DNA from: a virus
DNA length: 29,107 nt
Strand: one strand, 5' to 3'
Virus record (IMG/VR): IMGVR_UViG_3300031524_000063
Span: 1-29,107 of that record
Part shown: positions 22,617 to 29,107 of the stretch, one piece after another
Position numbering within the stretch: the stretch's first letter is position 1
How the letters are laid out: each line of letters starts with the position of its first letter
Made by a program: the position numbers and the translations under genes
The notes under the pieces: model-generated
Told to the model about the DNA's origin: nothing
What the model saw: only the letters and a program-made list of their open reading frames with translations
The model's database searches: none

Positions 22617-23186
22617 TTAGGCCCTGCCTTTCTGCGCCTGCATGCGCGCGGCCATCGCTTTGCACTTCTTCACCACGCCGGTTTCCCCGGGCGGCACGCG
22701 CAAGTTCGTTCCGGTGTCCGCCTGGATGGCCTGGTCGATCTCGCCCTGATCGCCACCGGCCCGGGCGGCCATCAGCTTCTCCCGCGCCTGTTGAGGCGTT
22801 AGGCCGGCCTTGATGAACTGCGCGGTCATACCGGGCATGCCCGCGAGGATGCAGAGATCCGCGATTTCCGCCGCCACGGCCATGCCCGCCTGTACGGATC
22901 CGGCCGCCGAGCCCTCCGGCGTCGGCTGCGGCGCCTCGGCTTCAGCATGGCGGCCTTTTTTGCCGCCGCGCGGCTTGGATTCCTTCCCCCCAGGCTTGCC
23001 CTTACCCTTCTCTTCGTCATCTTTGGCGTCATCATCGTCGCCTTTGGCGTCGATCTCGTCGTCATCATCACCGTCGTCGGCTTCGGCATTGCTGCCCTTG
23101 GCGCCCTTCGGCTCGTCGTCATCCTCGACCGTCTTTTTCCCGGCTGCGGGCGTTGGTTTTGCGCCCGCCACTTTTGGTCTGGTCAT
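22617..23186 (-). CDS. Nested scaffold protein (Nu3-like), in-frame internal start
   Basis: An in-frame ATG at 23186 inside the protease gene is preceded by GGGAG with 5-base spacing (the context is also ATGAAGGGAG). It gives 189 residues identical to the protease C-terminus: a basic start, a long Asp/Glu/Lys-rich disordered stretch, then a Gln/Ala-rich helical end with a basic tail (KKCKAMAARMQAQKGRA). Lambda Nu3, the head scaffold, is encoded the same way inside gene C. The separate product is inferred from the ribosome site and the family precedent. Confidence 0.7.
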   Translation of the reverse strand: MTRPKVAGAKPTPAAGKKTVEDDDEPKGAKGSNAEADDGDDDDEIDAKGDDDDAKDDEEKGKGKPGGKESKPRGGKKGRHAEAEAPQPTPEGSAAGSVQAGMAVAAEIADLCILAGMPGMTAQFIKAGLTPQQAREKLMAARAGGDQGEIDQAIQADTGTNLRVPPGETGVVKKCKAMAARMQAQKGRA

Positions 23187-24173
23187 CGTGTCTCCCTTCA
23201 TCGAACTCGGAGCGGACGCTCCCGCTTCCGAAACCTGTGCCATCGCGAGTTGGGCCGCCAATTGCCGCTCGCTCTTCAAATCCGTCGACTCCCCCGCTGC
23301 CTTCCGGGCAAGCTCTTCGACCAGCGCCGCGCAGGCGGCCTCAGTGGTCCCCATCTCATCCACTAAACCGGCCGCAATCGCTTGATCGGCGAAGAACACG
23401 CCGGCTTCAGTGCCTTTGACCGCCTTGAGCGTCATCCCGCGGTTGCGCGCTACCGCCTGGGTGAGCATCCCGTAGCAACGACGTCCCTCCGCTTCAAGCA
23501 CCGCGCGTGCGCCGTCGCTCAGCGGCTCGTGCGGATTGCCGTCGATCTTGCGCTCCCCAAAGTAGATGTATTCGTAGCGGAAGCCCTGCTTCTTGTCGTA
23601 GTCGGACTGGTCGGCATGGCACATCACGATGCCCACCGATCCGGCCGCGCCAGTTCGGGTGATGTAGATCCTGTCGGCTGCGCTGGCAATGGCGTACGCC
23701 GCCGAGCAGGCCTGCTCACAGATCGAGGCGAAGATCGGCTTCCGGCCGCGGGCCGCATAGAACTCGTCGACGATGTCGAACAAACCCGCCACCTCGCCGC
23801 CCGGCGAATCGCAGCACAACAACAGCCCGCGGACATCGGGGTCGACCAACGCCATGGACAGCTCTTTGCTCAGCCATTCGTAGCTGGTCATGCCGCTCCA
23901 CGGACGCAGCCCGAGAGACTTTCGCACCAGGCTTCCGCAGACGTCGATGAGTGCGACCCCATCCGGAGTTACGGTGTAAGGCTTGCGGTCGCTCTTCTCC
24001 TGGTCAACCGCGAGCGCGGCATCCACATCCCCGCCGAGGCGCGGCAGGACGACGTTGCGGACAATAATGTCCAACTTGTCGCGCCCGATGGCGAGCGGCT
24101 GGTTGAAGACCCGCAGAGCAATGCCGGTCAAGCCAGACATCCCGCCGTTGTCGATCAGCTCTCCGCGTGTCAC
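22617..24173 (-). CDS. Head maturation protease, S49/SppA-like (lambda gpC-type), fused to scaffold
   Basis: The product is 518 residues from a GTG at 24173 overlapping the portal stop (GTGA); an ATG 11 codons later is also possible. Residues 70-290 are the S49 fold: DSPGGEVAG (122-130) for the oxyanion region, Ser157 in QACSAAYAIA as nucleophile, and Lys209 in GERKIDGNPHEPL as the likely base. It cleaves scaffold, and perhaps portal, during prohead maturation. Residues 330-430 are strongly acidic and low-complexity; the last 90 residues are helical. These form the scaffold part, probably also made alone from an internal start. Confidence 0.93.
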   Translation of the reverse strand: MTRGELIDNGGMSGLTGIALRVFNQPLAIGRDKLDIIVRNVVLPRLGGDVDAALAVDQEKSDRKPYTVTPDGVALIDVCGSLVRKSLGLRPWSGMTSYEWLSKELSMALVDPDVRGLLLCCDSPGGEVAGLFDIVDEFYAARGRKPIFASICEQACSAAYAIASAADRIYITRTGAAGSVGIVMCHADQSDYDKKQGFRYEYIYFGERKIDGNPHEPLSDGARAVLEAEGRRCYGMLTQAVARNRGMTLKAVKGTEAGVFFADQAIAAGLVDEMGTTEAACAALVEELARKAAGESTDLKSERQLAAQLAMAQVSEAGASAPSSMKGDTMTRPKVAGAKPTPAAGKKTVEDDDEPKGAKGSNAEADDGDDDDEIDAKGDDDDAKDDEEKGKGKPGGKESKPRGGKKGRHAEAEAPQPTPEGSAAGSVQAGMAVAAEIADLCILAGMPGMTAQFIKAGLTPQQAREKLMAARAGGDQGEIDQAIQADTGTNLRVPPGETGVVKKCKAMAARMQAQKGRA

Positions 24174-25843
24174 GCCGCCCTCCGATCCAGCTCCAGGCTC
24201 ACGATCTCCTCGAGCACCGCGTAAAGCCCGGCCGGAGTAGCGAGCGCAAGCCGTTGCACCGGCGTGGCGCTGCGCACGCCCTTCTTCTGGCCAGGGCGCG
24301 CAGGACTCTCGCCGGTGGGCATGCCCGCGGCGGAACGGTCCCTCGCGTTGGAGTCGTAAACCAGGCCCAGATCATCGGCACGCTCCTGGTCGCGGGCGTT
24401 CTCGTTGTCGATCTCCTCGACATCGAAGCCCTGCGCACTGGCCGCCGTGTCACGGGAGCCCAGTCCACCGCGAATCGCATCGAGCGTGGCGCCGATCTCT
24501 TTGGCCGGATCCACCCACTGCCGTACGGGTGGAACCCACTTCACACTCGTGAATGCCAGCGGGTCTTTTGCGTAATCGGAGTAATCGAGCTCGCCGGAGA
24601 TCAGAGCCGTGCGGATCCAGGCGTCCCAGACCGGTCGGCAGAAGCGGAAGATGATGACCTGGTGCTGGAACTGCTCGCAGCGGCGCCAGAACTCAATGAG
24701 GCCCGCGCGGATGCTCGAATAGTTCACGCCGGTCAAGTCACCGGTCAGTTGCTCGTAAGTGACGCCGAGGCCCGCCGCGATCGAGCGCAGGTAAATCCGC
24801 ATGAACTCGGGCAGCGAATTGAACTGCGGAGGATTCGCGAATTCAATATCCTCGTTCAAACGCAAATACTGCGTCGTGCCCGGCTCCATCATGGCCGTGC
24901 CCACACCGGGCGGCGGCGCCGGGGCTACACCGGGCGTGCCAGGCACCTCGCCAAACACGCCCTGGCCCGTCATCTGCTTCACGAAGGCCACGAACATCGC
25001 CGCAACCTTTTGTTTCACCAGTTCCGCGTCTTCGAACTGGTTCAATTCATGGATGCGCAGCAACACCGGCGCGAGCCATGGCACGCCGCGCAGCTGCCCG
25101 GCGCGCAACGATTGAAAGACGTGGCATACGTTCTGGCTGGCAACGCGCAGCAGCACGCCGGCGTTGCTGGGCCAGAGGATGGTGTCGCCCGGGTGCTGCT
25201 TCAAAAACCAGTAACCCGCCGTCGAGTGCTCCTTATTCAGCTCGACACCGGCGCGTACCCGGTTCCCGTTCGGGCGGTCGACGCTGTACCAGGCAGGGAG
25301 CAGCTCAGATTCCAGGAGTTGAATTTGAAGCGGCACGCGCAGCCCGCTATCTTTGCGGCGCGGGCGCAGGCGGGCGAAACACTCGCCGCCCTCGATCACT
25401 TCCCGGCACAACAGCGTCTGCAAGCCATAGAAGTCACAAGCGTTGTGCGCATCGCACTGGTCGGTCCAACGCAGCCAGGCGCTCTGGATCTTCTGCTTGA
25501 CCTGCTTGCTGGGGTGCATCGACTGGGGCTTGATGCCAGTACCGATGGCGTTCGCAGCGAACGAGGCAATGCCGTTGTTGGCCCAGGGATCGTTGCGCGC
25601 GGTGTAGCGCGACCGGGAGCGTAGCGTCTCGATGGTCTGAATGCCGACGGTGTTCGGACCTGCGTTGCCCGGGTTCCAGCCGTACATGCGCCGCCCCCAG
25701 CCGGAGGCGTCGTAGTAGGGCATCGCACTTCCGCCAGCGCTCCCGCCAGTGCCTGCATACGCCGCGGCCGGCGCGGGCACAGAGACCCCGGGCGCGCTGG
25801 GCGCGGGACGGTACACGTCGGCGAACAGTTCGGCTTTGGCCAT
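24170..25843 (-). CDS. Portal protein (lambda gpB-type)
   Basis: The product is 557 residues; lambda gpB is 533. It forms the dodecameric DNA channel at the unique head vertex. Family features are the RSRSRYTARNDPWANNGIAS segment near residue 75-95, QTLLCREVIEGGECFARLRP, a QIQLLESELLP segment, VCHVFQSLRAGQLRGVPWLA, and ITYEQL-type GVTYEQLTGDLTGVNYSSIR. The first 45 residues are Ala/Gly/Pro-rich and unrelated to the family core. The 3' end overlaps the protease start by 4 bases. It lies 21 bases after an unknown gene. Confidence 0.95.
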   Translation of the reverse strand: MAKAELFADVYRPAPSAPGVSVPAPAAAYAGTGGSAGGSAMPYYDASGWGRRMYGWNPGNAGPNTVGIQTIETLRSRSRYTARNDPWANNGIASFAANAIGTGIKPQSMHPSKQVKQKIQSAWLRWTDQCDAHNACDFYGLQTLLCREVIEGGECFARLRPRRKDSGLRVPLQIQLLESELLPAWYSVDRPNGNRVRAGVELNKEHSTAGYWFLKQHPGDTILWPSNAGVLLRVASQNVCHVFQSLRAGQLRGVPWLAPVLLRIHELNQFEDAELVKQKVAAMFVAFVKQMTGQGVFGEVPGTPGVAPAPPPGVGTAMMEPGTTQYLRLNEDIEFANPPQFNSLPEFMRIYLRSIAAGLGVTYEQLTGDLTGVNYSSIRAGLIEFWRRCEQFQHQVIIFRFCRPVWDAWIRTALISGELDYSDYAKDPLAFTSVKWVPPVRQWVDPAKEIGATLDAIRGGLGSRDTAASAQGFDVEEIDNENARDQERADDLGLVYDSNARDRSAAGMPTGESPARPGQKKGVRSATPVQRLALATPAGLYAVLEEIVSLELDRRAA

Positions 25844-25864
25844 GATGGGGAGCTACGCGGCGAA

Positions 25865-26290
25865 TCAGAATGCGGAAGGAAGGCTGGGAACGGTCAGGGA
25901 GAAGACCGGGGCGTGCCCGCTGCGAACCTTGGCGATGGCATCCCGCAGCACAACGTCCGGATCATTCTTGCCGGCGATCTGCTTGGCGAAGTGCATCACC
26001 GCGCCGCGCATCGCGTTCATCTGCTCGACGCTCACCCCGATTTGCGATAGATCGACATTGGCCAGCGGCGCTTCGGAATCCACGCCTTGTACGAAGGCCC
26101 ACAGTGCAAAGTCGCGCAGGCAGAGCCAGCTCACCAGCAACGCCTCGAGCGCAACCTGCGGCGTGATCCGCGCGGCGCGCACCGGCACGACCGGCTGTAC
26201 ACCGATCGTGGGAGCTTGCGTCTGCGGTTCTTGCTTCGGTGGCTCCACTGGTTTCTTCCCCTGCTTCTTCTCTGTCTGTTTCGACACCAT
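25865..26290 (-). CDS. Unknown protein between gpW-like and portal genes
   Basis: The product is 141 residues from ATG 26290, with GGGAG 7 bases upstream; a TTG two codons earlier is too close to that site. Residues 1-40 are Lys/Gln/Pro-rich and probably disordered (QTEKKQGKKPVEPPKQEPQ). Residues 45-125 are helical with Trp and Leu (ITPQVALEALLVSWLCLRDF, then VEQMNAMRGAVMHFAKQIAG). Lambda has no gene at this place. Position suggests a connector or packaging accessory role, but there is no motif to support it. It starts 2 bases after the gpW-like gene. Confidence 0.75.
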   Translation of the reverse strand: MVSKQTEKKQGKKPVEPPKQEPQTQAPTIGVQPVVPVRAARITPQVALEALLVSWLCLRDFALWAFVQGVDSEAPLANVDLSQIGVSVEQMNAMRGAVMHFAKQIAGKNDPDVVLRDAIAKVRSGHAPVFSLTVPSLPSAF

Positions 26291-26292
26291 CG

Positions 26293-26493
26293 TCAAACTC
26301 CCTTTTCCGTGTTAAACCGCACCTGGCGGATCGGTGGCTGCTGTGCGGCCAGTTCCGCCTGCATCTCGGCTCGTATGCGCAGCAGTTCGGAGAGCGTGCG
26401 TTTGCGCACCCGGTTGTCGCCATACTGCTGCTCCGCGGCGCCGCTGCCGATCTCCTTCTCGATCCGGTCCAGATCCTGCTGGGTGTAGGCCAT
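26293..26493 (-). CDS. Head-tail joining protein (lambda gpW-like)
   Basis: The product is 66 residues; lambda gpW is 68. It has an N-terminal helix (TQQDLDRIEKEIGSG), a short beta hairpin around QQYGDNRVRKRTLS and a second helix (ELLRIRAEMQAELAAQ), which is the gpW fold. gpW binds under the portal after packaging and is needed for tail attachment. Its position directly after the large terminase and before the portal is that of lambda W. It starts 3 bases after the terminase stop. Confidence 0.85.
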   Translation of the reverse strand: MAYTQQDLDRIEKEIGSGAAEQQYGDNRVRKRTLSELLRIRAEMQAELAAQQPPIRQVRFNTEKGV

Positions 26494-26496
26494 CGC

Positions 26497-28443
26497 TTAG
26501 CTCATCCACTTCGGCCGCGCCACACGGCTCTCTTCGCGCTGTTCGACAGTGCGCGCCGGGGCTTGCCCCGGGACTACCACCGGCGCCGCCGACTGCTGCC
26601 GCTGCTGCTCGAGCGCTTCCCAGGCCGCATCGCTTAGCCGCTGGCCACCGCACAATTCGTACATCGCCCGGTTGCCCACTGCGGTGTCCAGCGGCTCGTT
26701 GCGGCCGGTCTTATGCCACTCGACCGCGCCGGCCTCCGTGACGATCCGAGTCTCGGCTGTCAGCCCCTGGAAGTACGACTCGTCGTAAGCGCTGGGGTGA
26801 TGCGAGTAGCCCTTCGGAAACGGTTGATCGTCGAGCGGCTTGTCCTTCCCCAGCGAGTCATAGACGTTCTGCTTTGCGCAGTGTGTCCCGATCGTGACGA
26901 TCCGCAAACCGCCACGGGCCTTGGCCGCGTCGATCTGGGAGATGTTCTCGATGATCTTGAACGGATTGTGGCCGCCCTTGGTCGGTACCACTGTCCGATA
27001 CGAAGGCACCACCGCGCCGGCCGGGCCATATGCAGGCTGCACAAAACCCCGGCAAAACGAGTAGACCGTTTCGGCCATGTAACCGGAGTCCACACCGCAG
27101 GCCCAGATCGGCAGCGTGCCGCCGTCGGCGTGCGGCCAGTCCTTCATGATCAACTCCGCCAGGCGTTCCCACGGCTCCGGATCCGCTGGCGTGCAACGCA
27201 CCGGGCGCCCACCGGGACCCGGCCGTTCCGGCGCAATCACTTCATACCAGACCGACCAGTTCTCTCCGCCGGTCTTGCCCCAGGCTTTCACCTCGACCTC
27301 GAGCCGCGGCGGGTTCTCCTGAACGTCGACAAACGCAGTGAGGAAAGACGCGCCGTGCGGCACCTTGCCGTAGGCGTAATCCTCGCGACGGTCGTACAGC
27401 CGCTTCCAGTCCGGCGCCATGCCGGGCACATCCCAGACCTCGGCCAGACTCGTGTTCACGAACACCTTGAGACGCTCCGGATCGTCCTTGGCCTTGAGGA
27501 AATCGGAAACCAGTTCCCGCAAGGGTTTGAACTGCGAGTACAACTCACTGATCCAGAAGCCCGCCGCGCCGTTGAATGGCCGATCCGCACGCCACACACC
27601 ACGCTGAACGGCCGCCCAGCGCTGGACGTCGTTCCATATCGCACCGCAGTGCTCGCAGGCGTACGTCGCCGTGGCTGCGCGCTCTTTGACGTCCTCGATC
27701 TTCTTTGCGAACCGGACCTGTCGCCATACCAGGATCTGGTCTTGGCCACAGACAGGGCACGGCACCCAGAACTTGCGCTGGTCCGTCTCCGCGTAGGCTG
27801 CTGCGATTTGCGATTCGCGGGCAATGGTCGGCGAGCAGGTCTGAATTCGCTTGCGCCGGCCGCGGAATGTCGCCGTGCGCTTATTCGCCACATCGATCGG
27901 ATTGCCTTCTCCACCGGAAGACTTGGGATACTTGTCAACCTCATCGCAGAAGAGATAGCGGATCGCGTACGCCGCCAGGTTCGCCGGCGAGCCTGCCGCC
28001 GTCATGATCAGCGGACCGCCTGGGAAGTCCTTCGTGTCGATCGTCGTCGACGAGTTGCGCGACTTGGGATCACAGACCAGTCCGCGCAGCACCGTCATCT
28101 CGCGCAACGTCGATGCCAGCCGGAACTTGGAAAACTTGCCGACGTCCGAGTCGCGCGGCATCACGACCATGATCGGGTCCGGATCCCGCGCGATCACGTA
28201 AGTGATTCCGACCAGGATCGTGATCGTCTTCAACATCTGCGTGGCGGACATGATCACGATCTCGTTGATCGCCGGATCGCCGATCGCATTGATCGGTTCC
28301 AGCTGATACGCAGCCGGCCGGAAGCGTCCTTTGTTCGCGCCAGTGGTGACGATGAAGTTCTCTTTCGCCCACTCGCAGACGGTCTGGCGCGGCGGCGGCG
28401 CCCATAACAGCGAAGCCCTCTCGATCGACCTGTCTACCGTCAT
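26497..28443 (-). CDS. terL: Terminase large subunit (lambda gpA family)
   Basis: The product is 648 residues; lambda gpA is 641. It is the packaging motor ATPase and DNA-cutting nuclease. Visible features: a degenerate Walker A at 66-73 (SATQMLKT), Walker B with D167-E168 in YLFCDEVD, a coupling motif near QTCSPT (201-206), a four-Cys zinc-ribbon C229/C232/C263/C266 and the nuclease start with D373 in FVDVQEN. The zinc ribbon is common in GpA-type terminases. The ATG overlaps the small subunit stop (ATGA). Membership of the gpA group predicts cos-type cleavage, though this is not certain. Confidence 0.96.
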   Translation of the reverse strand: MTVDRSIERASLLWAPPPRQTVCEWAKENFIVTTGANKGRFRPAAYQLEPINAIGDPAINEIVIMSATQMLKTITILVGITYVIARDPDPIMVVMPRDSDVGKFSKFRLASTLREMTVLRGLVCDPKSRNSSTTIDTKDFPGGPLIMTAAGSPANLAAYAIRYLFCDEVDKYPKSSGGEGNPIDVANKRTATFRGRRKRIQTCSPTIARESQIAAAYAETDQRKFWVPCPVCGQDQILVWRQVRFAKKIEDVKERAATATYACEHCGAIWNDVQRWAAVQRGVWRADRPFNGAAGFWISELYSQFKPLRELVSDFLKAKDDPERLKVFVNTSLAEVWDVPGMAPDWKRLYDRREDYAYGKVPHGASFLTAFVDVQENPPRLEVEVKAWGKTGGENWSVWYEVIAPERPGPGGRPVRCTPADPEPWERLAELIMKDWPHADGGTLPIWACGVDSGYMAETVYSFCRGFVQPAYGPAGAVVPSYRTVVPTKGGHNPFKIIENISQIDAAKARGGLRIVTIGTHCAKQNVYDSLGKDKPLDDQPFPKGYSHHPSAYDESYFQGLTAETRIVTEAGAVEWHKTGRNEPLDTAVGNRAMYELCGGQRLSDAAWEALEQQRQQSAAPVVVPGQAPARTVEQREESRVARPKWMS

Positions 28444-29000
28444 TGGCCATTTCTGTACCGGGCGAGCTCGTTCAGGATCTCGTACACCTTGTCATCGATG
28501 AGCTGCTTGCAGTGAACCCGGTCGGAAGAGCACGCCAGGACATCGGCAAGTTCATCGCCCATCTGCATCAACCGCGACTTCGCGTTCAGCACCAGAGCGG
28601 CCCACGCAGCATCCACCTCATCCGCGCGGATCAGTGCGCCTTCCTTCTCGCGCAGCGCGACCTGGCGGAGCTTGAGCCGGACCGCCATGTCCCGCATCTC
28701 CAGGTCGAACTTGGTCAGACCGCCAAGTTTCGCTGGCCCGCCGCCGTCGGTATCCTCATCTGCTACCCGGCGAGCAGTCGGCGCCGGCGCGGGCTGGCGA
28801 ACCGGTTGTACCGGGGCAGGCGGATCCGGGACCGGCGACAATCGCCTGGAGCGCTGCAACGGATCCGCGTTGCGCTCCCAATCGATCCGGATCTGGTCGA
28901 TCGGCTTGCTCGGGTCGATCCGGCCCCGCTTGATGGCTTTGTCGACCGCCTGGCGGCTGACACCGAGCGATTTCGAGATCGAAACGGCGCTTAAACGCAT
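28440..29000 (-). CDS. terS: Terminase small subunit (Nu1-like)
   Basis: The product is 186 residues; lambda gpNu1 is 181. Residues 3-27 form a helix-turn-helix (SAVSISKSLGVSRQAVDKAI, then KRGRI), expected to bind the packaging site. A Pro-rich linker (55-75) leads to a helical half (LEMRDMAVRLKLRQVALREK, then VDAAWAALVLNAKSRLMQMG) for oligomerisation and contact with the large subunit. It overlaps the large subunit gene by 4 bases. Four TGCAAC repeats lie 19-57 bases upstream. No strong ribosome site precedes the ATG. Confidence 0.88.
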   Translation of the reverse strand: MRLSAVSISKSLGVSRQAVDKAIKRGRIDPSKPIDQIRIDWERNADPLQRSRRLSPVPDPPAPVQPVRQPAPAPTARRVADEDTDGGGPAKLGGLTKFDLEMRDMAVRLKLRQVALREKEGALIRADEVDAAWAALVLNAKSRLMQMGDELADVLACSSDRVHCKQLIDDKVYEILNELARYRNGQ

Positions 29001-29018
29001 GAAACTGATCGGATGGGG

Positions 29019-29057
29019 TGCAACCGCACATGCAACCCCTGCAACTCCCCCTGCAAC
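29019..29057. repeat. Four TGCAAC repeats, candidate packaging-site repeats
   Basis: TGCAAC occurs at 29019, 29031, 29040 and 29052 with start-to-start spacings of 12, 9 and 12 bases. They lie just upstream of the small terminase gene, where lambda carries cosB with its gpNu1-binding R repeats. Terminase or regulator binding is inferred. Confidence 0.55.
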
Positions 29058-29107
29058 TCCGGAATTTGACCCGTAGCTGGGCGTTTCCCGCGCGCTCCGG
29101 CACCGGC

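Noticed and set aside
26713-28407. Plus-strand open frame of 564 codons opposite the large terminase gene
   Set aside because: It is antisense to a terminase with Walker and zinc motifs.
1-29107. CRISPR arrays, tRNA or rRNA genes, insertion sequences and phage attachment sites
   Set aside because: Reading both strands I found no regularly spaced direct repeats with spacers, no transposase or integrase product and no RNA gene signature.

Overview
The window is the late (structural) region of a contractile-tailed, temperate-type phage or prophage, GC-rich and almost entirely read leftwards (minus strand). No host chromosomal gene, integrase, repressor, replication gene or att site is present. 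The host cannot be named from this sequence. High GC, Shine-Dalgarno starts and the accessory gene families fit a soil Gram-negative bacterium; Acidobacteriota is my guess, at low confidence.

Read in transcription order from the right edge, the phage is a mosaic. The head module (29000 to 17466) is of the lambda type: small and large terminase subunits, gpW-like joining protein, an unknown small protein, lambda gpB-type portal, S49 protease with a nested in-frame scaffold start (gpC/Nu3 arrangement), gpD-like decoration protein, gpE-like major capsid protein, then the neck proteins. The tail module (17462 to 2318) is of the P2 type: spike V, wedge W, J, I, three fibre-type genes with two small genes, sheath FI, tube FII, frameshifted chaperone E/E+E', tape measure T, U, X and D. 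The left end (2307 to 1) is a lysis cassette: a GH24 lysozyme, then a single-pass membrane coiled-coil protein, two small membrane proteins and the start of a coiled-coil protein cut by the window edge.

Two accessory units interrupt the head module between the capsid gene and the first neck gene. One is a YefM/RelE-type toxin-antitoxin pair on the minus strand, with a near-consensus sigma70 promoter and a TGTACA operator candidate over its -10 box. The other is a plus-strand, translationally overlapping three-gene operon (18730 to 19986) whose first product resembles Tse2-type toxins and whose other two products I do not recognise. The two units converge on a shared palindromic stop, TCATGA. 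The three-gene operon is the best candidate here for an undescribed system.

The late region also carries several expression-control devices: a -1 frameshift heptamer in the tail chaperone gene; an intrinsic terminator between the tube gene and that chaperone, probably an attenuator that sets tube to tape-measure ratio; a probable CTG start for the gpD homologue, one base after the gpX stop; the nested scaffold start; and four regularly spaced TGCAAC repeats just upstream of the small terminase gene, where a cos/pac recognition region would be expected.
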